From: Pseudomonadota bacterium
GTDB taxonomy: Bacteria; Pseudomonadota; Gammaproteobacteria; Steroidobacterales; Steroidobacteraceae
Reading direction: 5' to 3'
DNA length: 7,374 nt
Assembly: GCA_023433465.1 (NCBI GenBank)
Contig: JAEZCR010000185.1
Span: forward strand, 1-7,374
The position numbers and the translations under genes were made by a program. Shown here one piece after another: positions 1 to 5,960 of the stretch. Under the pieces are notes generated by a model. It saw only the letters and a program-made list of their open reading frames with translations. It did no database searches and was not told the origin of the DNA. The stretch's first letter is position 1, and each line of letters opens with the position of its first letter.

Positions 1-282
1 CCCGATGCGATGACGCATCCGGAAGGCATGCAGATCAAGGTCTCGCGCCAGGAACTCTCACGTCTCGTCGGCTGCTCGCGCGAAATGGCGGGCCGCGTGC
101 TGAAGGTACTGGAAGATCAGGGCCTGCTGCGCGCCACCGGCAAGACCATCGTAGTGTTCAACGCGCGTCCCAAGATGAAGACGCGCCCCGTCGTCGTTCC
201 CGTCCAGGGGGGCAAGGGCGGCGGCAAGGTCAGCAACTCGCGCGTCGAAGACGACGAGGATGATGACGAGGACGAAGAATAG
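1..282 (+). CDS. crp: Crp/Clp-type cAMP-receptor-family regulator, C-terminal part (5' end outside window)
   Basis: This is the DNA-binding end of a Crp-family transcription regulator; the nucleotide-binding domain lies upstream of the window. The visible 93 residues open with PDAMTHPEGMQIKVSRQELS, which closely matches the E. coli CRP segment leading into the helix-turn-helix. The recognition helix reads GCSREMAGRVLKVLEDQG and keeps the Arg-Glu-x3-Arg triad (R180, E181, R185 in E. coli CRP), so I infer recognition of TGTGA-N6-TCACA-like sites. The domain ends at GKTIVVF, where E. coli CRP stops three residues later. This protein continues for about 40 residues: a basic, Pro/Val-rich part, a GGKGGGK linker, then the acidic run EDDEDDDEDEE. 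Whether the protein responds to cAMP or to another ligand (Xanthomonas Clp responds to c-di-GMP) cannot be judged without the N-terminal domain. An intrinsic terminator follows at 367-389. Confidence 0.9.
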   Translation, partial: PDAMTHPEGMQIKVSRQELSRLVGCSREMAGRVLKVLEDQGLLRATGKTIVVFNARPKMKTRPVVVPVQGGKGGGKVSNSRVEDDEDDDEDEE

Positions 283-288
283 AAGTCT

Positions 289-337
289 GGGGGCTGCACC
301 CGATTTTCCGTCCGCGGAAAATCGGGGGCTGCACCCC
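289..337. repeat. REP-like palindromic element flanked by 13-base direct repeats
   Basis: The sequence gggggctgcaccc occurs twice in direct orientation, at 289-301 and 324-336. Between and overlapping them is a perfect 12-base inverted repeat, cccgattttccg (299-310) and cggaaaatcggg (315-326), with a 4-base loop. The outer gggg/cccc (290-293 with 334-337) and tgca/tgca (295-298 with 330-333) can also pair, so the whole block can fold as one long interrupted hairpin. No T-run follows it, so it is not an ordinary intrinsic terminator. It starts seven bases after the crp stop codon. The form suits a dispersed extragenic palindromic element, but only one copy lies in this window, so dispersal is an inference. 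Confidence 0.55.
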
Positions 338-366
338 TTCCAACCCAACGGTTGAAGTTGAGACGG

Positions 367-389
367 ACGCCGGCCATAGCCGGCGTTTT
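367..389 (+). terminator. Rho-independent terminator downstream of crp
   Basis: A perfect 8-base stem, acgccggc (367-374) and gccggcgt (379-386), with the tetraloop cata, is followed directly by a short T-rich run (tttt at 386-389, then cattt). This is the classical GC-stem plus U-tract form. It would end crp transcription and insulate the downstream hydrolase gene, which has its own promoter-like sequence from 411. Confidence 0.75.
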
Positions 390-410
390 CATTTCCGCAG
401 CCCGCTCCTG

Positions 411-439
411 CTGACAATGCCCGCGGCATGGCGTTGAAT
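411..439 (+). promoter_or_regulatory. Putative sigma70 promoter of the MBL-fold hydrolase gene
   Basis: CTGACA (411-416, five of six bases of the -35 consensus) is followed after 17 bases by TTGAAT (434-439, four of six of the -10 consensus). It lies just after the crp terminator and predicts a transcription start near 446, giving a leader of about 23 bases that contains the Shine-Dalgarno sequence at 457-462. Placement and spacing are good, but the -10 match is moderate. Confidence 0.4.
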
Positions 440-456
440 CCCGAGCTCACGATTCC

Positions 457-462
457 AAGGAG
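457..462 (+). promoter_or_regulatory. Ribosome binding site fixing the start at 469
   Basis: AAGGAG lies six bases before the ATG at 469-471. It is the clearest Shine-Dalgarno sequence in the window and supports this start over the ATG at 428, which is in another frame. Confidence 0.8.
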
Positions 463-468
463 CCCACC

Positions 469-1380
469 ATGCGCAAGGCCGCGTCCCTCCTCGCCGCGTT
501 CATCGCAGGCACCGTCCTCGCCCAACAACCCGCACCGCAACCCTCGCTGGTCCGTGAAGGCGTCACCGAGAAACTCACCGATCACGTCTGGGCGATCCCG
601 GACGGATCCGCCTCGCTGGTTCCGAACGTCGGCATCGTCGCAGGCTCGAAGGCCGTGCTGGTCATCGACACGGGCATGGGCGCGCGCAATGCGCAAACCG
701 TGCTGCGTGAAGTCGCCAAGGTGGCGCCCGGCAAGCCTGTCTACATCGTGACCACGCACGTCCACCCCGAACACGACATGGGCGCGCATGCGTTTCCAGA
801 GGACTCGAAACTGATCCGTTCGAAGGACCAGCTCGCCGACATCGCCGCCGGCACCGGCACCAACCTGGTCCCCGTCTTCGCGCAGCGCTCCACGCTGAAC
901 ACCGAGCTGTTGAAGGACGCGAACCATCGCGACGCGGACATCACCTTCGACGGGAAATACACGCTCGACCTCGGCGGCCTTGACGCGAAGATCTACTCGA
1001 TGGGCCTCAATCACACGGCCGGCGACACCGCGGTGCTGGTCGATGGCGTGCTGTTCTCGGGTGACGTCGCGATGAAGCTGCAGCCCGCGTTCGCGAATCC
1101 GAAGGCGACGATCACGCATTGGCTCGAAAGCCTGGCTCGCTTCGACGCTATGAAGCCCAGGCAGGTCGTGCCCTCTCACGGCCCGTTCGGCGGCATGGAG
1201 CTCATCGAGGGATACCGCACCTATCTCACGCTGATCCGCGACCGCGCGCGGGAGCTCAAGAAGGCGGGCAAGTCGGAGGACGAGGCGATCCAGGCCATCA
1301 CGCAGGAACTCGCCGCGCGCTATCCGGACAAGAACCGGCTCGCCGGCGCGATTCGCGCCGGGTATGCCGAAGCGCGTTAG
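469..1380 (+). CDS. Exported MBL-fold (metallo-beta-lactamase-like) metallohydrolase
   Basis: This 303-residue protein has a signal peptide (MRK, a hydrophobic stretch AASLLAAFIAGT, then VLA-QQ, with probable cleavage after residue 18), so it should act in the periplasm. The metallo-beta-lactamase fold shows in order: LVIDTGMG (about 64-71), the zinc motif TTHVHPEHDMG (95-105; H97, H99, E101, H102), GLNHTAGDT (179-187; third-site H182), LFSGDV (195-200; bridging D199) and VPSHGP (234-239; H237). The usual HxHxDH has Glu instead of Asp at position 101, the position of the second-zinc ligand Asp120 in the standard beta-lactamase numbering. The substrate is unknown: the architecture resembles subclass-B-like and SoxH/glyoxalase-like MBL proteins, but nothing here proves beta-lactam hydrolysis. 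It appears monocistronic, with its own promoter and ribosome binding site. Its stop codon directly abuts the stop of rpe on the other strand. Confidence 0.85.
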   Translation: MRKAASLLAAFIAGTVLAQQPAPQPSLVREGVTEKLTDHVWAIPDGSASLVPNVGIVAGSKAVLVIDTGMGARNAQTVLREVAKVAPGKPVYIVTTHVHPEHDMGAHAFPEDSKLIRSKDQLADIAAGTGTNLVPVFAQRSTLNTELLKDANHRDADITFDGKYTLDLGGLDAKIYSMGLNHTAGDTAVLVDGVLFSGDVAMKLQPAFANPKATITHWLESLARFDAMKPRQVVPSHGPFGGMELIEGYRTYLTLIRDRARELKKAGKSEDEAIQAITQELAARYPDKNRLAGAIRAGYAEAR

Positions 1381-2052
1381 TCAGCGCGCGCCCTTGATCG
1401 CGGCACGCATGCCGTCGATGGTCGCCTTGTAATCCTTCGCGCCGAAAATGGCCGACCCGGCCACGAACATGTCGGCCCCCGCGCGCGCGATCTCCGCGGT
1501 GTTGTCGACCTTCACGCCGCCATCGATCTCGAGACGGATTTCCCTGCCCGAAGCGTCGATGAGCTTGCGCACGGCGCGCACCTTGTCGAGCACGCCCGGG
1601 ATGAATTTCTGCCCACCGAATCCCGGATTCACCGACATCAGCAGGACGAGGTCGAGCTTGCGCAGCGTGTGATCGAGCATGTATATTTTTTTCGCCGGGT
1701 TCAGCACGAGGCCCGGCTTGCAGCCGTGCTCGCGGATGAGTTCGATCGTGCGATCGACGTGTTCGGTCGCTTCCGGGTGGAACGAGATGTACGTGGCGCC
1801 CGCCTTCGCGAAGTCCGGCACGATGCGATCCACCGGCTTCACCATCAGGTGAACGTCGAGCGGCGCGGTGATGCCGAACTTGCGCAGCGCCTCGCACACC
1901 AGCGGACCGACGGTGAGGTTCGGGACGTAGTGGTTGTCCATCACGTCAAAGTGTATGACGTCAGCACCCGCCGTCAGGACCGATCGGACCTCCTCGCCTA
2001 ACCGCGCGAAGTCCGCGGACAGTATCGAGGGCGCGATCCAGGGTGCGAGCAT
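1381..2052 (-). CDS. rpe: Ribulose-phosphate 3-epimerase
   Basis: This cytosolic enzyme interconverts D-ribulose 5-phosphate and D-xylulose 5-phosphate in the pentose phosphate and Calvin pathways. The 223-residue length is normal for this TIM-barrel family. Family signatures are all present: IAPSILSADF (6-15), VIHFDVMDNHYVPN (32-45), LDVHLMV (65-71), NPGFGGQKF (142-150) and LEIDGGV (174-180). The metal ligands H34, D36, H68 and D177 are all kept, with D36 and D177 the expected acid/base pair. It is the last gene of the leftward djlA-CBS protein-rpe unit, 23 bases after the CBS gene's stop. No Shine-Dalgarno sequence precedes the ATG, so translation may depend on coupling to the upstream gene. 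The start fits because the conserved barrel begins at residue 6, as in homologues. Codons 121-123 lie in an A7 run (1686-1692 on the plus strand) that includes a rare ATA codon. Confidence 0.95.
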   Translation of the reverse strand: MLAPWIAPSILSADFARLGEEVRSVLTAGADVIHFDVMDNHYVPNLTVGPLVCEALRKFGITAPLDVHLMVKPVDRIVPDFAKAGATYISFHPEATEHVDRTIELIREHGCKPGLVLNPAKKIYMLDHTLRKLDLVLLMSVNPGFGGQKFIPGVLDKVRAVRKLIDASGREIRLEIDGGVKVDNTAEIARAGADMFVAGSAIFGAKDYKATIDGMRAAIKGAR

Positions 2053-2075
2053 GGGTGAAGTCTACGTGACCGCGT

Positions 2076-3389
2076 TCAGCTTGGCGAAGCCGCCTCGTCG
2101 GGCGGCGGCGGCCGCGTGCTGATCAGAAGTTTGTCGATGCGGGTTCCGTCGAGATCGATCACCTCGATCCGCAGGTCGCGCCATGCGAGCGTTTCGCCGA
2201 CGACCGGCAGCCGCCCGAGGTGCCAGAGCACGAATCCCGCAATCGTATGGAAGTTGTCGCCCGCCGCGAGGTCCTTGCGATCCAGCAGGCGTTCGACTTC
2301 GAGGATCGAGATCTGGCCGTCGAGCAGCCAGCTGCCGTCGTCGCGCCGCACCGCCTCGCTGCGTTCGGGCACCGCGATGTCGCCGACGCTGCCGGCGATC
2401 GCGCGCAGGATGTCGACCGGCGTCACCAGGCCGCGGATTTCCCCGTATTCACCGGTGACCACCGCCAGGTGCACGTTCGCGCTGCGGAAGGTATCGAGCA
2501 GCTTGAGCGGCGATACGGTCGGGGGAACGAGCAATGGCTGCCTGACGTGAATCTGGGGATCGAGGGCGCCGAGCCGCAGCGCTTCGCCGAGATCAGCGAG
2601 CGTGATCACCCCGAGCATCTGCTCGAGCGTGCCGTCGCACAACGGAAAACGCGAATGCCCGCTGCCACGCGCTTCGCGCCAGATCAGTTCGAGCGACATG
2701 TTCGCGTCCAGCCAGATGATCTCGCCACGCTGGACCATCAGCGATTCGATCGAGGCGTCGGCGAGTTGCAGCACGCCTTCGATGAGCTCCTTCTCGCGCC
2801 GCAGGAACACGCCCTCCTTTGCGCCCTCGGAGATCATCGTGCGCAGCTCGTCTTCCGTGATCGAGGACTGCGGCGCGCTCGTGATGGGCAGCAGCCGGGT
2901 GACGGCCTCGGTGGATACCTGCAGCAGCCACACGAGTGGCCAGGCCGCGCGTGACAGCCAGTGCATGGGAAGCGCCACGATCTCCGCGAGCCGTTCGGCG
3001 TGCGCCAGCGCAATGCGCTTCGGCACGAGCTCGCCGAGAATCAGCGATAGATAGGTCACGACGATGACCACGAGCGTGAACGCGGTCTCGTAGGCGTACG
3101 GCGCGAGCCAGCTGATGTGCTCGAAGCCCCGCGCGAGGTCCTCGGCGAACACCGCGCCGCTGTATACGCCGGTGAGGATCCCGACCAGCGTGATGCCGAT
3201 CTGCACGGTCGACAGCAACCGGGTCGGATTCTCGAGCAGTTTGAGCGCCATCCTGGCTCCGAGATGACCGCTCTGGGCGCGCGACTTGAGCCGCGCCTTG
3301 CGAGCGGACACGAGCGCGAGCTCCGATCCGGCGAACAACCCGTTCAGCAGGATGAGGGCCAGAAGGATTGCAGCTTCGCCGAAGCTCAT
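2076..3389 (-). CDS. DUF21/CBS/CorC_HlyC-domain membrane transporter (hemolysin-type, CNNM-related)
   Basis: This is a 437-residue inner-membrane protein with the domain order of the former UPF0053/hemolysin family. The N-terminal DUF21 (CNNM) membrane domain spans about 1-170, with hydrophobic segments near 4-22, 62-80, 101-119 and 140-157, and the family sequences LLNGLFAGSELALVSARKARL (from 14) and GELVPKRIALAHAE (119-132). A pair of CBS domains follows at about 215-335, containing SRFPLCDG, GVITLADL and GLVTPVDIL. A C-terminal CorC_HlyC domain (about 350-428) contains DGSWLLDGQ and GDNFHTIAGFVLWHLGRLP. Relatives transport Mg2+ or Co2+, or export polyamines (E. coli PaeA/YtfL); the substrate here is not determinable. 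True hemolysin activity is unlikely despite the common name. It lies 10 bases after djlA, and its Shine-Dalgarno GAGG overlaps the djlA stop, so the two are probably translationally coupled. Confidence 0.92.
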   Translation of the reverse strand: MSFGEAAILLALILLNGLFAGSELALVSARKARLKSRAQSGHLGARMALKLLENPTRLLSTVQIGITLVGILTGVYSGAVFAEDLARGFEHISWLAPYAYETAFTLVVIVVTYLSLILGELVPKRIALAHAERLAEIVALPMHWLSRAAWPLVWLLQVSTEAVTRLLPITSAPQSSITEDELRTMISEGAKEGVFLRREKELIEGVLQLADASIESLMVQRGEIIWLDANMSLELIWREARGSGHSRFPLCDGTLEQMLGVITLADLGEALRLGALDPQIHVRQPLLVPPTVSPLKLLDTFRSANVHLAVVTGEYGEIRGLVTPVDILRAIAGSVGDIAVPERSEAVRRDDGSWLLDGQISILEVERLLDRKDLAAGDNFHTIAGFVLWHLGRLPVVGETLAWRDLRIEVIDLDGTRIDKLLISTRPPPPDEAASPS

Positions 3390-3397
3390 GCGATCCG

Positions 3398-3401
3398 CCT
3401 C
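3398..3401 (-). promoter_or_regulatory. Shine-Dalgarno sequence overlapping the djlA stop codon
   Basis: Read leftward, TGAGGCGGATCGCATG places GAGG eight bases before the ATG of the CBS-domain gene, with its first two bases inside the djlA TGA stop. This supports the chosen start and suggests that ribosomes ending djlA can reinitiate on the next gene. Confidence 0.6.
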
Positions 3402-4227
3402 AATTCATTCCGCGTGAGGACTTGATCAACTCGAAGGCTTCGATGATCTGCTGCGTACGTTGTTTGGCGTGTTCGAGCATGGAATCCGGCAATCCATTTG
3501 CCTTGAGCTTGTCCGGATGATGCTTGCTCAACTGCCGGCGATAGGCCTTCGCGACTTCGTCGTTCGAGGTCTTCTCGTCGACTTCGAGGATCTGGTACGC
3601 GGCGGAGAGTTTCAGGCCGGTCTTCGGCGGCGGCGCCTGCGCGCCGCCATTGCCGTTGCCGCGCGACCAGGCGCGGAACTGCTCGCGGCGGATGCGCAGC
3701 ACCGCCTCCATGTGCGCGATCTCGATCCTGGACACATCGAGCAGGTCGGCCACTTTCAGGATGGCCGTGCGCGCCGGCCCCTGCATGTCGACGCCTTCGA
3801 GCGCCGCGCGCACCTGGATTTCGAGGAACACGCGCAACAGGTCCGGCCGATGCGCGCACGCGTCCGCGAACTCTTCGACGGTACTCTCGAGATCGAACTC
3901 GGAGCTCTTGCCGCGCGTGAAATGCTTGATGGCCGCATGGATCTGGGAGCCATCGAGACGCAGTTCGTTCATGACCTGGCGCGCCGCGGCGATCTCGGAC
4001 TCCGACACCCGGCCGTCGGATTTCGCGACGTGCCCCATCACCTCGAAGGTGGCCGTGAAGAACTTCTCGCCGGCGTACAGCGGACCCCGACCGCCGCCGG
4101 GCGCGCGCCGAGCCGCGACGCTCTGGTCGTAGAAATGCCCGAGGATGAGGCCGATCAGCAGACCCCAGGGTCCACGCAGTATCAGCAGGCCGAGGATCGC
4201 GCCGACTATCTTTCCGATGAAGCTCAT
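3400..4227 (-). CDS. djlA: DjlA, membrane-anchored J-domain co-chaperone of DnaK
   Basis: DjlA stimulates the ATPase of the Hsp70 DnaK from the cytosolic face of the inner membrane. This 275-residue protein has the complete family architecture. A single Gly-rich N-terminal membrane segment (about 4-31, with GxxxG-like spacing typical of the dimerising DjlA anchor) is followed by a TerB-like helical domain (about 52-185, with FFTATFEVMGHVAKSDGRVSE at its start). A Gly/Pro-rich linker (189-203) leads to a C-terminal J domain (about 207-273). The essential HPD tripeptide is at 237-239, within RRQLSKHHPDKL. It is the first gene of the leftward unit with the CBS protein and rpe. Only 21 bases separate its start codon from that of divergent purC, and no good Shine-Dalgarno sequence is visible, so its promoter must overlap the start of purC or the mRNA has a very short leader. 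Confidence 0.95.
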   Translation of the reverse strand: MSFIGKIVGAILGLLILRGPWGLLIGLILGHFYDQSVAARRAPGGGRGPLYAGEKFFTATFEVMGHVAKSDGRVSESEIAAARQVMNELRLDGSQIHAAIKHFTRGKSSEFDLESTVEEFADACAHRPDLLRVFLEIQVRAALEGVDMQGPARTAILKVADLLDVSRIEIAHMEAVLRIRREQFRAWSRGNGNGGAQAPPPKTGLKLSAAYQILEVDEKTSNDEVAKAYRRQLSKHHPDKLKANGLPDSMLEHAKQRTQQIIEAFELIKSSRGMN

Positions 4228-4237
4228 CTGGGCGTCT

Positions 4238-4246
4238 TGTTAATAT
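4238..4246 (+). promoter_or_regulatory. Putative extended -10 element for purC
   Basis: The djlA-purC spacer contains TGTTAATAT, an extended -10 (TG-N) joined to TAATAT, four of six matches to TATAAT. No good -35 lies 16-18 bases upstream, which is inside djlA. The predicted transcription start is near 4253. That would make the ATG at 4258 the first usable start, with a leader of about five bases. The call is weak but it is the only AT-rich, promoter-like stretch in the spacer. Confidence 0.3.
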
Positions 4247-4248
4247 CC

Positions 4249-5160
4249 ATGGCATCTATGCTACCAGCCGACACCGCATCCCCGCCCGTGCACACGACCC
4301 GGCTGCGCGGCCTCGAGAAAATCCACACCGGTAAAGTGCGCGACATCTACGCGATCGACGCCGGGTCGATGCTGATCGTCACGACTGACCGCCTGTCGGC
4401 GTTCGACGTGGTGCTGCCCGACCCGATTCCCGACAAGGGGCGCGTACTCAACTCGATCTCGAATTTCTGGTTCGCGCGCACGACGCACATCGTGCCGAAC
4501 CACCTGACGGGCCGGAAAATCGACGACGTCGTGAAGGACGCGGACGAGCGCGCGATGCTCGCCGACCGCGGCGTGATCGTGAAGCGGCTCAAGACCGTGC
4601 CGCTCGAAGCCGTGGTGCGCGGCTACGTGATCGGCTCGGGCTGGAAGGACTACCAGAAGACCGGCGCGATCTCCGGCATCAAACTACCGCCGGGCCTGAA
4701 GCAGGCCGCGAAGCTGCCGCAGACGCTGTTCACGCCTTCGACCAAGGCCGCGATCGGCGACAAGGACGAGACCATCAGCTTCGAGACCGCGGCGAAGATC
4801 GTCGGCGCCGACGTCGCCGCGCGCGTGCGCGACACCGCGATCGCGCTGTACGAGTTCGCGGCGAAACACGCCGCGCAGCGCGGCATCATCATCGCGGACA
4901 CCAAGTTCGAATTCGCGCAGGGACCGGACGGGAATCTCGTGCTCATCGACGAGGTGCTGACGCCCGATTCCTCGCGCTTCTGGCCGGCCGACACCTACCA
5001 GGAAGGCACGAGCCCGCCCTCCTTCGACAAGCAGTTCGTGCGCGACTATCTCGAAACGCTCGACTGGAACAAGCAGCCGCCGGGACCGAAGCTGCCGGCG
5101 GAGATCATCGCGAAGACGCGCGCGAAGTATCTCGAGGCCCTGCAACGCCTGACGGCCTAA
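4249..5160 (+). CDS. purC: Phosphoribosylaminoimidazole-succinocarboxamide synthase (SAICAR synthetase), long form
   Basis: This cytosolic enzyme performs an ATP-dependent step of purine synthesis, joining CAIR and L-aspartate to give SAICAR. The product has 303 residues from ATG 4249, or 300 from the in-frame ATG at 4258. The length resembles yeast Ade1 (about 306) rather than the E. coli enzyme (237). Family motifs in order are HTGKVRDIY (26-34), TTDRLSAFD (45-53), LEAVVRGYVIGSGW (119-132), LFTPSTKA (160-167), IIADTKFEF (214-222) and LIDEVLTPDSSRFWP (232-246). The open frame continues upstream to 3460, but that part is antisense to djlA and is not coding. Neither ATG has a Shine-Dalgarno sequence; the first is chosen for length only, and the second would fit the putative -10 element better. 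The gene stands alone, divergent from djlA, and its stop overlaps that of the next, convergent gene by four bases. No other pur gene lies in the window. Confidence 0.95.
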   Translation: MASMLPADTASPPVHTTRLRGLEKIHTGKVRDIYAIDAGSMLIVTTDRLSAFDVVLPDPIPDKGRVLNSISNFWFARTTHIVPNHLTGRKIDDVVKDADERAMLADRGVIVKRLKTVPLEAVVRGYVIGSGWKDYQKTGAISGIKLPPGLKQAAKLPQTLFTPSTKAAIGDKDETISFETAAKIVGADVAARVRDTAIALYEFAAKHAAQRGIIIADTKFEFAQGPDGNLVLIDEVLTPDSSRFWPADTYQEGTSPPSFDKQFVRDYLETLDWNKQPPGPKLPAEIIAKTRAKYLEALQRLTA

Positions 5161-5954
5161 GCGCCCGCCCAGCGCGCAAGATGCGCGTGGATGGCCTCGA
5201 GACCGTCGGTCAGCGCGGCGGGCCCCGGCTGCAGGATGATCGACGACTTGATCTCGTGCAGCTCGCCCGCGCGTACCGCGGGCACTTCGCTCCAGCCTGC
5301 GCGCGCGGCCAGGCGTTCCGGCCGGAATTTCTTGCCGCACCATGAACCGAAGATCACGTCCGGCGCGCGGCGCGGCACTTCGAGTGGATCCGCGATGATG
5401 CGATTCTTCCCGAGCGGCTCGCGCGCGAGCTCGGGAAAACAATCGTCGCCGCCCGCGATGCGGACGAGTTCCGAGACCCACGCGATCCCGGATATCTGCG
5501 GCTCGTCCCACTCCTCGAAGTAGACGCGCGGACGGCGCGCGAAACGCGCGGCGCGGCGGCGCACGTCCTCGATGCCGGATTCGAGCCGTTCGATGAGCGC
5601 GCGCGCCTTCGCCTCGCAACCCACCATGCCGCCGAGCATCGCGATCATGCGCAGGATCTCCGCGACACTGCGATGGTTGAACACGTGCACTTCGATGCCC
5701 GCGCTCACGAGCTCGCGCGCGATGTCCGCCTGCAGGTCCGAGAAGCCGAGCACCAGGTCCGGCCGCAGCTCGACGATGCGATCGATCTTCGCGCTCGTGA
5801 ACGCCGACACGCGGGGCTTCTCGCGCCGCGCGCGCGGCGGGCGAACGGTGAATCCGGAGATCCCGACGATGCGGTGTTCCTCGCCGAGCAGATAGAGGGT
5901 CTCGGTGGTCTCCTCGGTCAGACAGACGATACGCGTGGGATAGCTGTCCGGCAT
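5157..5954 (-). CDS. BtuF-like periplasmic-binding-fold protein (cobalamin-binding family), without signal peptide
   Basis: The 265-residue protein belongs to the type III (Peripla_BP_2) substrate-binding fold, which holds BtuF and siderophore-binding proteins. It shows RIVCLTEETTETLYLLGEEHRI (from 8), aligning with the BtuF start RVITLSPANTELAFAAG, then RIVELRPDLVLGF (59-71), RPRVYFEEWDEPQISG (141-156) and a C-terminal lobe with APDVIFGSW (197-205) and IILQPGPAALTDGLEAIHAHL (from 239). The most likely ligand class is cobalamin or a corrinoid, but this is family-level inference. Unlike BtuF it has no signal peptide, and an in-frame TAG four codons before the ATG (5964-5966) rules out an upstream start that could add one. 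No btuC or btuD transporter genes adjoin it. A cytosolic binding role or moonlighting function is possible. No Shine-Dalgarno sequence is present, and the promoter at 5961-5989 predicts a transcript beginning at or next to the ATG. Confidence 0.75.
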   Translation of the reverse strand: MPDSYPTRIVCLTEETTETLYLLGEEHRIVGISGFTVRPPRARREKPRVSAFTSAKIDRIVELRPDLVLGFSDLQADIARELVSAGIEVHVFNHRSVAEILRMIAMLGGMVGCEAKARALIERLESGIEDVRRRAARFARRPRVYFEEWDEPQISGIAWVSELVRIAGGDDCFPELAREPLGKNRIIADPLEVPRRAPDVIFGSWCGKKFRPERLAARAGWSEVPAVRAGELHEIKSSIILQPGPAALTDGLEAIHAHLARWAGA

Positions 5955-5960
5955 GCGGCC

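Noticed and set aside
117..392. Minus-strand frame encoding a poly-serine run
   Set aside because: The serine run is merely the reverse reading of the Asp/Glu codons of the Crp tail, and the frame also crosses the terminator hairpin.
58..1179. A 373-codon open frame on the minus strand across crp and the MBL gene
   Set aside because: It is antisense to two genes with clear family motifs, has an Arg/Gly/His-rich composition typical of GC-rich shadow frames and has no domain I recognise.
1372..1389. Possible bidirectional terminator gcgcg/cgcgc around the MBL-rpe junction
   Set aside because: The stem is only five bases of simple GC alternation, common by chance in this DNA, and no T-run follows in either direction.
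2220..2954. A 244-codon plus-strand frame inside the CBS-domain gene
   Set aside because: It is antisense to a gene with complete domain structure; its composition is that of a shadow frame and no motif is visible.
3460..4248. Upstream extension of the purC reading frame, which would give a 566-residue protein
   Set aside because: The extension is entirely antisense to djlA, whose membrane anchor, TerB-like and J domains are intact. PurC homology begins shortly after 4249.
4684..5619. A 311-codon minus-strand frame spanning purC and the BtuF-like gene
   Set aside because: It is out of frame with the BtuF-like protein and antisense to purC, with Arg-rich shadow composition and no start signal.
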